Assembly: GCA_949752745.1 (NCBI GenBank)
Contig: OX457025.1
Span: 47,915,601 to 47,979,600 of the forward strand
From: Protula sp. h YS-2021
Taxonomy: Eukaryota; Annelida; Polychaeta; Sabellida; Serpulidae
DNA: 64,000 bases
Direction: 5' to 3'
Both the position numbers and the translations under genes were made by a program. The notes beneath the pieces were generated by a model. It did not search any database. It was not told the origin of the DNA and saw only the letters and a program-made list of their open reading frames with translations. Of this stretch, positions 36,196 through 47,059 are shown one piece after another; positions within the stretch are counted from its first letter, which is position 1; the number at the start of each line of letters is the position of its first letter.

Positions 36196-37172
36196 TCATT
36201 GGCGTTTATATCTTTCCAAGCTTGAATGTGATCGCGTTACGAATTTGTCACCATTATTAAGCACAAAACTACTCGTCATATTGTTGATTTGGATTTCCCC
36301 TGGAAGATGATGAGGAAAATGCGATAGGCGACCATAGACGTCCGATTCTTCCTCTGGCACGACCACGAGCACCAGCATGAGAGCTCTGCTCCTGAGGTTT
36401 ATTCTGGAAGCACATTACAACAGGGTCTTTTAAATCTGCTAAAGAATATGAGTCAAATGCTGTGGTATTTTACGCAGCTGTCTGAAAAATTTGGCTGTCT
36501 GGGCGTCAAAAGAATTTTCAACCAACACTGCCGAGTATTCTGATTGTAAATATTTTTGCAGTGCTCCTGCTGCAATGAAGACTTCCTGTTTTATCGAGTC
36601 CAGGTCCTGGTTTCTTTTACTAGATCCTACAATTTTTAGTTCCTGAATATTTTGAACAATTTGCGATTAAGTTTATTCTAGCTTGGTTCTCTCGTTTGAC
36701 CCCCGTTCGGTCGGTGCTTGGCTTAAATTGAGCCGGAAGCTCGAATGATGCGTATTTGTGCTTTAGTGACTTAAAATCACTTTGAACACAAGCAGAGACG
36801 GAAATGTCTGTACTGTGGGGAGAACAACCTCCTGTTGCTCCTTCATCAGAAGGTATATTATCTGGCTTCATATGGCAGTTAAATATAACTAATGCACCTG
36901 GTTTCGAAGGCGAGTATTCGTCACAATGCGAAACACTGGGGTGGTCTCTTGAATTCCGCAGAATCTATATCTCTCACTGATTCCAGTTTATTTGCACGAT
37001 TAATCACTTGATCAAACTTTTCACAAAGTGTGCTTGAAAATCTGTTGCTATTTTCGCTTTTTGACTCGACATTATCGATTCTATCCGTTAATCTACCAAT
37101 GATTCTATCTACCTTCGTATTGTTATCCTCTTGGATGGTTCCGATGTTTGATGCTTTATCTGTAGTCGACAT
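36196..37172 (-). pseudogene. gag-like region of the DIRS-like element
   Basis: It starts MSTTDKASNIGTIQEDNNTK at 37172 with a predicted helical stretch (IGRLTDRIDNVES), continues in MKPDNIPSDEGATGG at 36871, and ends in an Arg/Gly patch GARGRARGRIGR near 36370. These agree in position and composition with DIRS ORF1. Several frameshifts. Confidence 0.55.
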
Positions 37173-37265
37173 TTTTTTTCAGGCCTCGCCTGACACGCAG
37201 CGGAAGTAATCGCATAACAAGGTGAAGGAAGTTAACATCACGTGACTTCCCATAACTACTAGTAC

Positions 37266-37795
37266 TTCTTACTTTGGTAACGATAAGGGTCACAGGCTTG
37301 GTGACTGATAGCTGCATTTCATATATGAATTCGGATATGCAGGAGGGTGAGTTCTCCGGAAAGCGTTGCTTGTCAGTGCGAGAACGTTTTCAAATAGGGA
37401 TCCAGCATAAGGCTTTGGTCCTGGGATTATATCTTCATGTTTTGTAATAAGACCGGCGACTCTTGCAGGTGGGTTCATCAAATCTGAAGTTTATTAATTG
37501 TGCTAAAAAGAAAAGTTACTAGCGCATGTCCTACACATTTGCAGAATCCGTGGCAAATATAAGAAGGACTTTACAAATCCACCGCTAAATAGTACATTAT
37601 TGATGTGATCAGTTACCGCGAGGTAGCATCCATTATTACTTCCGAATTTTGCACAAGCTTTGATGCAGAAACTGCATTGCTTCCTCAATGTGCGTCATTT
37701 ACTGATACCCCACTAAGATTTTAAGCAAACATACAGAAAAGTAGTTACAAGATTCGAACGAGTTTACCCAATGGATTGGTGAAGATACTATATTT
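37266..37795. other. No gene recognised
   Basis: Short open frames without coding character; nothing supportable. Confidence 0.25.
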
Positions 37796-38515
37796 ACTTA
37801 GATTATTGACATGCCATGGTCCAAAAACGGATCATGTGGAATAGAACATAACATCACCTGTGCATGCACCTTCTACACAAACACGAACCGTTCGGTTGAC
37901 CTGCAAGGTATGATTTGAACATTATATTGGATAAAATGCGATGGTTAACCGCGTCAAAGGCGTCAAATTTGGCACTCAAATCTAGGTGTAGGACATATGA
38001 CCATCCGGACAAATGACCATCCGCCATTTGGCCATCCCAAAATGGAAAAACGGACATTTGACCACATTTTACAAAAAAGTACCAAAATTCAAAAAGACTT
38101 TTGAAAAACATTGCAAATGCCAGTTCAAAGAAGTTCAAAGAGATCATGTGCTCATTTCATCTCTTTCATTTAGTGTCATTGCGTGTCGCATTTAGCGGAA
38201 TTCTAAGTACCCATTTAATCTCTGCACTCCGGCAGTGTTGAAATAAAACCAGACGTTGGGGAAGCAGCAAACTCCGTACTCCGGAGTTAAAAAACAAAGC
38301 TAAACCTTTGGGAGACAGCGGCCAACTCCGTACTCCGGTGTTAAAGCAACAAACAAGGTACTTTTTTGGTATAAATACTCCAAAAGGTGGTCAAATGTCC
38401 GTTTTTTATTCAGGGGATGGCCAAATTGCGGTATGCGGATAGTCATTTGTCCAGATGGTCAAATGACCGCGCCCCTCAAATCTAGAGCAGCAAGAAATAC
38501 TGCAACCCAATTGTC
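37796..38515 (-). pseudogene. CR1-like LINE RT fragment, split by a DNA element
   Basis: On the minus strand 'NWVAVFLAALDL' (38515-38486) continues after the insertion as LDLSAKFDAFDAVNHRIL (about 37990-37940), then MFKSYLAG and, in another frame, TERFVFVEGAH. This is the CR1 palm-finger region. The 489 bp element at 37986-38474 sits exactly in the LDL codons and duplicated ctcaaatctag. Part of RT is also deleted between RIL and MFKSYL. Confidence 0.75.
37986..38474. mobile_element. Inverted-repeat element with 'ggacaaatgaccatcc' words and 11 bp target duplication
   Basis: Left 'gtgtaggacatatgaccatccggacaaatgaccatccgcc' corresponds to the inverted right 'ggtcatttgaccatctggac' end, and both reach 'atttggccatccc'. 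Flanks are identical: ctcaaatctag at 37975-37985 and 38475-38485. A 10-11 bp duplication fits Mutator-like elements best. No transposase inside. Confidence 0.85.
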
Positions 38516-38535
38516 TAGTGATTCAAATGAATCCA

Positions 38536-38587
38536 CGACAATTCATCTAGCGACAATTCATTTAAATTGTCGCTAGATGAATTGTCG
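38536..38587. repeat. Perfect 23 bp inverted repeat
   Basis: Arms 38536-38558 and 38565-38587 (cgacaattcatctagcgaca...) are exact complements with a 6 base spacer. The arms themselves contain a 'cgacaatt' repeat. Confidence 0.95.
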
Positions 38588-38974
38588 GGATACCGACTCA
38601 AATATGCGGTGAAATGTTTTCCCCAAGCCAGGCGCTTGATAAGCTGCAACGCGTACGGCTTGTTGGATACAGGTATGTTGCCTTTTGTAACTGTTTCAAG
38701 TGTCGTTTTTAACAATTATCGAATGACATTTTTATAAACTATGGGTTAACCATCCAGATTGGTTAACTATCCAAATTAAACTTTTGAAACTGCAAAATAG
38801 TTGGTATCCTATCATTTCGCATTCTTTTCTGAATCAACCTCCACACAAGCTATTAAATGATTCGACTAAAACCATACATGGAATCCCGACGAAGTAAAGC
38901 GTGAAGTTTTAGATTCAGTCTTGCTAGATCCTTTTTATTCACGTTTTCAGTTACATGGCCTGCAACGAACAACG

Positions 38975-40103
38975 CCGGTGTAACAGTATAATTTGCCCCT
39001 GTACAGCTTCCCTCCAGGGGGAAGATAGACTAGGTTATTTCCCCCGGGGGGAAGCTAAACTAGTATATCCTCCCCCCACCTGGTATTTTTGCCCCCTGTT
39101 CAGTTCTCCCCCCCCCCCCAACCAAGGCTAGCTTCCCCCTGTATTTTTTGTTTTTGTTTTTTGGTCCTTTATGTCCCCTGTTCACCTCCCCGTCCCACCC
39201 CCCAGTCATTCTAGCTTTACCCTATTTTTCCTCCATTATTCTTTCTTTCTCCTGCCGAATCAAAGCCACAATTGCAACCCGTCTCTATCTTCCATGTAAT
39301 ATCCGACTCTGTGATAACCAAAATTAGTAAGGTTAATCTGATTGTTTAATCTCCGTCGCATTTACCAATACAATTACATCGCCGCTGTGTTGAAATAAAA
39401 CTAATCCACATCTCTTTTGTTTTAGTTTTAATTTATGTACTGTAACAGGCCATTAAAACAGCGAGATAAGAAATCCCAGGTAATTTTAAGTTTCGGCATA
39501 AGATTTAGTCCTGACTGTAAGTATAAACTGGAAGCTTTTTCACCACCTGGAATCAGTTTCTAAATAAATATCAGAACTAAGAATCTCATGGAAATTCATT
39601 TTGCGGGAAAAAATTACTCCGAGGTGAGATGTTACTCCTCGCAGGTAAGTATAAATAGATCAGTATTTCATCTTGAAATTCACAATTCAAATTGGAATCG
39701 AAAGTTCAGCAAGCGACTCAGCGCTTCTTGGTCGGCAATCCAGCATGCAAGTGACTGACCTGTACTGCTGAACTAAGAGCATTACACCCACTAGGAAGGC
39801 AGAGAAAAATCCATTCCGGTGATTTACATTGCGAACATTCACCATCACTACAGTCCCATTTATGACCTTTAACCCTTGTGTAAATTGGCAATTGCATTTT
39901 TTAATTGTACAAATTGCTTGTTATTGTTAAAAATTGAGCATTTATCAAATAAATGAGTTTTGAGTTAAGTTTTTGTGGCATTTGTTGAGTTTAGTAGGAT
40001 GGGGGCAAAGTATCCCAGACGGGGAGTGGGCAGATAGCCTGGTCCAGCTATCCCCCCCCCCTGGGGGAAGCTATACAGGGGGTGAGCTAGCATGTAACAC
40101 CGG
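38975..40103. mobile_element. Inverted-repeat element, CCGGTGTAAC family, copy 1
   Basis: Left CCGGTGTAACAGTATAATTT and the inverted right CCGGTGTTACATGCTAGCTC share ~45 bp, including 'cccctgtacagcttccc.ccagggggaag'. The 1.13 kb interior has repeated 'gggggaagcta' words and no coding content. Same family as 44390-44898. No target duplication seen. Confidence 0.75.
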
Positions 40104-40112
40104 TTATTTGTG

Positions 40113-40945
40113 CAGCCTAGGATGACTGCCCCACCATTTGTGCAACCTAGGATGACTGTCCCACCGCCGGAACCTTCCTTATTATTTTTCATCTATCTGG
40201 ATAGCTTTACTTTTTTTAGCTTAACCTTCCCTTTCGAACTCCCTCCCCTCTTTCGAACCCCCTGCCCTCTGTATAATCATTAGTAGTTCGGTATTTAGGT
40301 CTTTGATTAAGCATCTTTTAATTGTGCGATGTCCGGTGTTTTAAGTGAGTATTGTTAACAAGTCTTAATAATTATTTTAATACTCCGAGTGTTGAGAGTA
40401 TTATTTGTTTTATTTTATTATTATTTATTATTGCCGCCTCGGATGTTCTGTATTGGTTGTTTTCCATACACTCAAAATTATTCTATTATGAGTTTATTAT
40501 TTTCAGCTAAACATGTCGGCTTATATACCCAGAAAATAATTAGAATTGCAATTAGTAAAATTTTTGAAATTGCAATTGAATAACTAATTGCATTTCGAAT
40601 ACGACTTGACAGGCTTCTGTCGATCTTAAGATGTGCAACTGGAAAAGAGATGAATCATCGTTACGATGCTGCACTTGAAACACCGGAGTTCGCACTTGAA
40701 ACAAATCAATTAACTTATGAATCAGTCCTCTGATCAATCAACTTGTCAAAATAAAAAAAGGGGACGGGGTCAAGTAGGGGGCAGGGGGTTCGAAAGGGAA
40801 AGTTAAGCTCAGAAAAGTAAAGCTATCCAGACAGATGAAAAATAATAAGGAAATTAAGGTTCCCGGTGGGGCAGTCATCCTAGTTTGCACAAATGGTGGG
40901 GCAGTCATCCGTCGGGGCAGTCATCCGGTGGGGTAGTCATCCTAC
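40113..40945. mobile_element. Foldback element with ~180 bp inverted repeats and 'ggatgactgccccacc' words
   Basis: 40117-40280 matches the reverse complement of 40745-40945 almost throughout (for example 'ttattatttttcatct.tctggatagctttact'). The tips are arrays of 'cctaggatgactgccccacc'. It lies directly beside the previous element, about 10 bases away. Confidence 0.8.
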
Positions 40946-40949
40946 GTTC

Positions 40950-42020
40950 ATTGAAAACTTTAATTAAAAGTATTTTTAGTTCCCAATCAGCGTCTCCTCC
41001 GAGAAGAAAAAATCTCTTCTTGCAGACTGAGAGTAATTTGCTTTATGTGACATTGTCCATATCGAATTAAGAATATCATGACTCCCATAAATATTCTTGT
41101 ACATTCAAGGTTGGTATTGACCAAGCTAAGAGCAGATTATTTTTTAAGTAAATCTTAGCATAAACAATGAAAGGCTTCTATTTCACACTGCGAGTAATGT
41201 AACACCCCATTAAGGAGTCTGGCTAGAATGAACAATTATTCTTATGCAAATATAAAATATTCTGTATAAATAATGACATGCAATGCTACGTTAATAAGTT
41301 AACAAGGCCATAAGCCTCTTTTCACGGGCAGTCTAATATTTTCATCCAGCAAAGAAATTGTGGTGATTTGGCGGAAATTGTATGAATAATTTTTTTATCA
41401 ATACGAGCTGTCGACGGTGTAAAGAGTTGTAAGATAAACGACGTGCAATCATCTTTTGTGGTACAGAAATGCCAATGCTCTGCTTTTTTGGTGTTATTTT
41501 GCTTTGCTCGTTCATGTTCATGTTAAGATATGTTAACCAACTCTGTTGTATGTTCTATACATGATACATCACATTACACAGGAAGAATAACAGGAGACAA
41601 ATGATAGCAGTGATTGATCAATAATGGCGATATGACAGCTTATCATTGAGTTTTAGCCTTCGTTGAGCCGGTATTGGCTACTGATAAGACAACGTTTGTT
41701 TTTACTTATTTGCAAGTGACTATTAAAATGCAGTGAAAGGCTGAGTGTGTGAAATAAGGAATATAAATTGTACCTGGAGTCACTTTTGAGAATGGCTATC
41801 ATTACCGCATTTCTTCTGGATTTAGCAGCTGACCCTGGCGCCGAGGGGTTTTAACAGGATGGAGAATAGAATCTTTAGCGATAAAAACGAAAGCAACGAA
41901 CTTTTTTATGTTTATTCCACTTTATGGGAAGACCCCAAGGACAGGATAATTTTTGCCTCCACCCCCACCCCACCGAGGCTGAGGTACAAATTGGTTAACA
42001 TGACTCTTTAAAACGAACCC
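40950..42020. other. No gene recognised
   Basis: AT-rich sequence without exons or repeats I can support. Confidence 0.25.
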
Positions 42021-42830
42021 CCAAAACTAGGAGTACCAGGCTTGGAAAAAAGTACCCCCTTTTTTATACAAAACGAGGGCATCCTTGTGAATTTCAACTC
42101 CCTCCAACCATCCCAACGCGGAGAGTTAAGCTGAATAAAGTCGCCCCTTTTCACAAACCTGTGTATTTTTGAGTCCAGGTACATCTTGATGGCGCGTTAC
42201 TGCCACCACAGAACAGGAACTAGACAAACGATTGCATGCATCGGGAAGTATGTGATCTCTCTTTTTGCTGGGCGAGGAGGACAGTTATGATGGGAATATA
42301 CATTAATTGTAATCGGGATTAACACTGTAAATGTCTTCGTGTAATTACACAAAGATTATATGACAATTAAGGTGCGTCACATGGAGAATAAATCACCGGC
42401 AGATCTTGGCCTCGGCAGATGCTTGACATGCTAGCTACACACATTCCGTCCGCTGATCCTTTCTGGGATTTGATTAATACGGATGCAGTCGAGGTTGAAA
42501 AGGAGATTGAAAAGGAATCGCTCAGGTAACATTAAAAGAAATAAATCAAACACCAACGGGATCCCTGGAGGGAGGGGGCACTCACGTACCAGCTGATTAC
42601 CAAGCGTGCCCACGACTTTTTAAAACGACCCCTAAAGTGCTGTGATTGGAATAATACCTCTCTTTTATAACGTGGAGTGCAGTTACGAAAGAACCCCTCA
42701 TTTGGGAAACGCGGAGTACTAATTGAAAGTGATCCACCCCCCCCCCCCCCACCAAAAAAAATGAAACTCTGCGCGGACAGCGCCTGGCCCTAAACCACCC
42801 CTCCCCCTTGTCCGCATTGCTTGGGCACAC
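42020..42830 (+). repeat. Dispersed repeat R4, copy 1 with internal duplication
   Basis: 'aaaacgacccct ... taatacctctcttttata.aacg.gg' is present near 42010-42090 and 42615-42690. 'ggaaacgcggagtactaa ... gaaactctgcgcggacagcgcctggcc' (42710-42790) matches 48020-48105. Confidence 0.55.
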
Positions 42831-42849
42831 ACGGTAACAGATATGACAC

Positions 42850-43220
42850 TATGGACGGAATTTTGTGTTTTATTTGCTATTTAAAAATGACACTTGACCT
42901 AAGTTTTAAAGTATCATCGATATATATTTAGCAATATGAAGGATGAAAATCTATAAGTTAGATTATCGAAAGTGGCTTTTAACTTTTGTTAACAGTAAAA
43001 AGTAAGTAAATGGATATGCCAAGCCCAGATACACTGGTACAGATATTGTGATAATATTTTGTTGCCATGCGTTTACCATTTATCAATTTAATAAATATTT
43101 CCATATTTTCTCATGGTAGTTTCTTACAAAAATAGGAGTTAAAACTGCACTCCAATACGAAACAAACACAACTGCGTCCAGTGAAAAGGAGAACCCGGAA
43201 ATGCCACAGGCAGACTTCTC
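42850..43220. other. No feature seen
   Basis: AT-rich, nothing recognised. Confidence 0.25.
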
Positions 43221-43224
43221 AATG

Positions 43225-43328
43225 GGGTCCAGGACAATTACCCCCAGACAACTCCCCCCCGACTATTCCCCCGCCGAAGAATTCCCCCCGTAGGACAATT
43301 CCCCTCGAGGACTATTCCCCCTGAAAAG
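43225..43328. repeat. Word array 'ggacaattccccccagacaactcc', copy 1
   Basis: Six imperfect words of about 16-18 bp ending in CCCCC. The same array occurs at 48271-48385, 48535-48640 and 49237-49355, always in this orientation. Confidence 0.75.
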
Positions 43329-43329
43329 G

Positions 43330-44360
43330 TAACCAGTACAAGCAAAACTAGCGATCTCCATTGCCAACAAAGAGTGATTGAATGTGCTATGTGCTGCTAT
43401 ACAGAACAGCAAAGTCTTAGGGGGATGCTTTTCTGCACATTTGGGGGATGCGCACCTCTACACTTTATAAATGTCATTTGGGGTTTCCTTAACCTGCTAA
43501 AAAAATTAAACAACTCGCGAAGACCAATTTGTCCATTTGTCACAAAACTGTTACGATGTAATGTCACATTTATGTTTTTTTGACGTTAATATGATTTATA
43601 CAATCCGGTGTGACAAGACAAATGGTCTCCCTTAGGATATTTGCCCCCCTATTTATTCTTGTTGAGAAATTAATAACAATAAATTTTGCTTTTATTTTCT
43701 GTATGGAAACAGTCTCTACAAGTTTCTACAAATTACAAACGTCAATCTCACTGGAAAACACAAATACACTTCTGAAATGTCTATATATAGCATAAACAGG
43801 AGTGATCATTTATATTTCGTATGTACATGTTGTAAGCGGATTTTCGTAGCTTTTGAAGATGCCTTAGAGGACCACATTCCGCTTTTTATTTTTCAAGTTT
43901 TGATTTTCATCAAGTAATCCATTGCTCGCTAAATTTCTGTCGATTTCTTGTGTGTTTCCATCCATGAGTAATTGAATTATAAATCGTATAATATTTTCGC
44001 AACTTATATAGGAGGGATCTGATTTTGGATTTAGCGCCTTTAGAACTCACCACAAGAATTAATTGGAATTTCTGAATTACATACGAGATTGAAGTAATTG
44101 CAAGTATACAGTGATCTTAAATTAATACACCAGCCACGGTTGAGTGATACGATGTCATCAAAGAGTATGTGATTACATATGTAATCTTAGCGGTGAGTGA
44201 ATCGTGGCAGGTTCATGTGAGTAGATTAGTAGAATAACCGATTAATTGCCAATTAAATAACCGATTTTATACAGCTTGCAGAGGTGGAACTTTGTTCTCT
44301 GGCATCAAAGCGGTGATTGATCACAATAACTGTTTTTCAATCCTCAAGAAAATTTATGAA
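43330..44360. other. No gene recognised
   Basis: AT-rich spacer; no coding or repeat signal. Confidence 0.25.
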
Positions 44361-44361
44361 A

Positions 44362-44991
44362 GGGACCAAATGTCCTAGGACAAACGGATCCCCGGTGTAA
44401 CAGCATGGCTTGCCCCCCTGAACAGCTCACCCGGGGGGAAGCTAGATTAGGCTGTCTCTCCCCCACCTGGTATTTTTTGCCCCCCCCCCCCCATTGTTAT
44501 CGCTTTCTAAAAGGAAGATTAAGTTGAGCATAGAAGAAAGCGACACTGGATGATGTGGGTGTTATTTATGACAATCTTAGCGATGAAGAGTATCCACCTG
44601 GGCTCTCTAAAATACTAAAAACGGATATTAAGAGAAAAAAACACAAATTTTCTGATAAGGGGTGCCTTTTTATATTTTTGTTTGAATTATGTAGAATTTA
44701 GTCGATAAAGTAGTTCAAGATAGTTTTACACAGTTTAATTGAGTCTATTTATTTACACGAAAAATATTATTCAAATACATTTTCACGCAAAAAAGTTAGT
44801 GGGGGGGGGGAATATACTGGAGAGGGGGAAGATAGCATAGAATAGCTTCCGCCCCCGGTGGAAAATGTAGAGGGGGGACATAGAATGGTACACCGGGGAA
44901 CTAAATATTCTAAGGGCAGGCCAAATATCCTAGGACGACTGGCCCCAGTCAGAACAAATATCCTAGATATTTGGTCCGGGGGGGGGGGGGG
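44362..44991. mobile_element. Outer element with 'ccaaatatcctaggac' words, carrying a nested element
   Basis: Left tip 'gggaccaaatgtcctaggaca' (44362-44382). The inverted right tip runs 44915-44991, with three words ('aaatattctaaggg', 'ccaaatatcctaggac', 'acaaatatcctaga') and ends ggtcc plus a G run. The CCGGTGTAAC element is inserted in it. Confidence 0.65.
44390..44898. mobile_element. Inverted-repeat element, CCGGTGTAAC family, copy 2 (nested)
   Basis: Left CCCCGGTGTAACAGCATGGC and the inverted right CCCCGGTGTACCATTCTATG are followed on both sides by 'ggggg.agcta' words. 509 bp, no coding content. Confidence 0.75.
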
Positions 44992-44999
44992 CATTTCTC

Positions 45000-45565
45000 C
45001 TGGTGGCCATTCCTGCTGGGACGCCTCAGACGTCACACCTGTAAACATTTTAAAGCTTCATCAATGCCGGGTTTTCCATGATTATAGAAAAAAAAGGCGT
45101 CAATACCAAATCATTACCTGTCACCAGCGAAATAAAAACCAACCACTTGACCGACATGTCATTTTTATTTATTTATTCCTGGGGGCGGAATTTGCAGCCA
45201 AATTTTTAGCAGAAGTGATCTTTTTTCTTCAGTGCCTAAATAAGGATGGGGGAGGGGGCTCCGCCCATCAACAGCGTCTACCTACCGAATTTTTTAGACA
45301 TTAGTGGACTGACACATCGACGTGACGAAAATATTAATCACCGCCTGGACAGCGACAGTCGCTAGGAATAGCGGTCATCGCTCCGTCCGAGTTCTCTTTT
45401 GTGTCATCGGGTAACAGAGGAAGCATGAAGTCACTTTTCACGAATATATTTTAGAAGTAGGCAGTAAAAACTGGCACGCTTCTGAGTATCCCATACCGTA
45501 TGTCATAACTGTCTTCAGTTTTCAAAGCGGTAAGTCATTATCAGTGCCAGGCTTAAATTTCCTGT
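45000..45565. other. No gene recognised
   Basis: Open frames here run through G-rich sequence and look accidental. Confidence 0.25.
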
Positions 45566-45575
45566 GAGCGTAAAC

Positions 45576-46107
45576 GGGTGTAGGACAAATTACCACCGGA
45601 CATAATACCACCGGACAAAATACCACCGGACAAAATACCACGTGACATAATACTGGGACAAAATACCAGGAAAACTAAGACAAAATACCACCACAATCTT
45701 TTATTGCTTTCTCTGATCACCGAAGCTATTCATAACTGAATGTCACTAAAACAAACATAAAATTACATTCACTGAGGACATTCTACTTTACTTTAACTTT
45801 TGGGAGTTAAATATTTCCATTTTTTTGTAGATCCTAGTCAGTTTATTGTCGTGGTTTATTGCCGTTGATATTGGTTCAAATTCTGCTCATTTTAGTTCCC
45901 TATTTATATGCGAAAAGTCTCGCTTTATGGTAATCCCTTATCAATAATGGCATAATGGAGTACTTGCTCTTATTCCCTGCAACCTACTGCATCTGATTTT
46001 TATAATACCAAAGCCATCTCCGCCATGCGTCTTTTTTTTAGTCTTTTCCGTGATGACTGGACGGTATTATGGTGGTATTATATCCGGTGGTATTTTGTCC
46101 GGTTCCC
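45576..46107. mobile_element. Inverted-repeat element with 'ggacaaaataccacc' words
   Basis: The left end GGGTGTAGGACAAATTACC and inverted right end GGGAACCGGACAAAATACC are each followed by further 'accggacaaaatacc' words (four or more on the left). Flanking 8 bp gcgtaaac is duplicated at 45568-45575 and 46108-46115. 532 bp, interior non-coding. Confidence 0.85.
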
Positions 46108-46179
46108 GCGTAAACACGACTATGTGACTATGTGACTATTTTATTTATTTATTTATTTACTATTGTGACCCGGACGTTT

Positions 46180-47055
46180 TTACGACGTCTATTTTTTCGA
46201 CGTCGATTTCCGAAATATGTTGCGTGAGAGACGTTAATTTAACGATGGAAGAACGTTTTTATCAAACTGATATTCAATTGACGTTAAGAAGTCGAGTACG
46301 CGTTGATCTATGGTCAGATACATGCTTACAACAATGTGTTTTTTCGCGGGGGGGGGGGGGGGGGGGGAGTGGATCAAGATCTACACCTCGTTGCTTATCC
46401 AACGTCTATTCAGCGTTGTGTCAAGGACACTGATCTATGGTCAAAAGCAAATTATAACAAGAGCACCGGAACGCTGCAAATCCCCTCGCCCTTCGCACGT
46501 TTTGTAACATAAACACAGTATAACATATTTAACAAGTTCAGTTTGTATGCATGAATTACTTTCAAATGAAATGGCTAAGTTTCGACCTAAGTTTTGGCTA
46601 AATAAATGAAAAGTCGGACAAACTGAATACGAGTTGCACAACTAAACTAAATGAGGAGAAAATCTGTATAGTATTTGAAATGTGCCTGCTTACCCGTTTG
46701 TCGGAGCTGTACATACAAGACCACTACCTAAAAGAGTGACGGACGGACGGACAGACGGACGGACGGACGGACGGACAGACGGACTAACCAAATCCTATAT
46801 CCCCTTCGCCAGCAAAGTTGGGCAGGGGATAACCAGAATCTATGTTGCGCTTTGGTTTGGTACTGACCCAATCTCAGATCGACGTTCCCCGGAGTTAGAA
46901 TGTTATCTTGGATATCGCATTCAAAAATTCTCGCTGTTACTGGCTGCTTGGCATGGCTTTTAACAATTTGTTTTACAGAATTCTGAATTTTTAAGAATTC
47001 AGAATTGTATTTTTTGCAGCCCCGAGTGTAATTTTCTCTACGTGGTTACGAAAAG
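46180..47055 (+). mobile_element. Non-autonomous element M1, copy 3, interrupted
   Basis: 'gacgttaagaagtcgagtacgcgttgatctatgg' and 'gtctattcagcgttgtgtcaagg..' (46270-46450) match copies 1 and 2. The M1 end ('gtgtaattttctctacgtggttacgaaaag') appears only at 47025-47055, after about 500 bp of other sequence including a pearl-like tail. A G20 run is at about 46348-46367. Confidence 0.5.
46735..46840 (+). repeat. Pearl-like tail: (ACGG)n plus hairpin
   Basis: 'gacggacggacggacagacgg...' at 46739-46783, then 'ccaaatcc' and a perfect 7 bp stem tatcccc ... ggggata at 46797-46829. Confidence 0.65.
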
Positions 47056-47059
47056 AGTC

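Larger units (their letters stand above)
33217..37262 (-). mobile_element. DIRS/Ngaro-like tyrosine-recombinase retrotransposon, degenerate
   Basis: About 4.05 kb on the minus strand: gag-like region, reverse transcriptase, RNase H, then tyrosine recombinase. Terminal blocks are split direct repeats rather than LTRs. A1 is at 37208-37262 and A2 at 33376-33410 ('agtagttatgggaagtca' ... 'ccttgttatgcgatta'). B1 is at 33414-33458 and B2 at 33219-33263 ('gaaatatccgttattgatgca'). The order A1-ORFs-B1-A2-B2 is the arrangement known for Ngaro/PAT-type elements that integrate by YR circularisation without target duplication. Many frameshifts; not active. Confidence 0.85.

Noticed and set aside
44858..45304. 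148-codon plus ORF
   Set aside because: It crosses the tip of a mobile element and a G-run; composition is that of the repeat, not of a protein.
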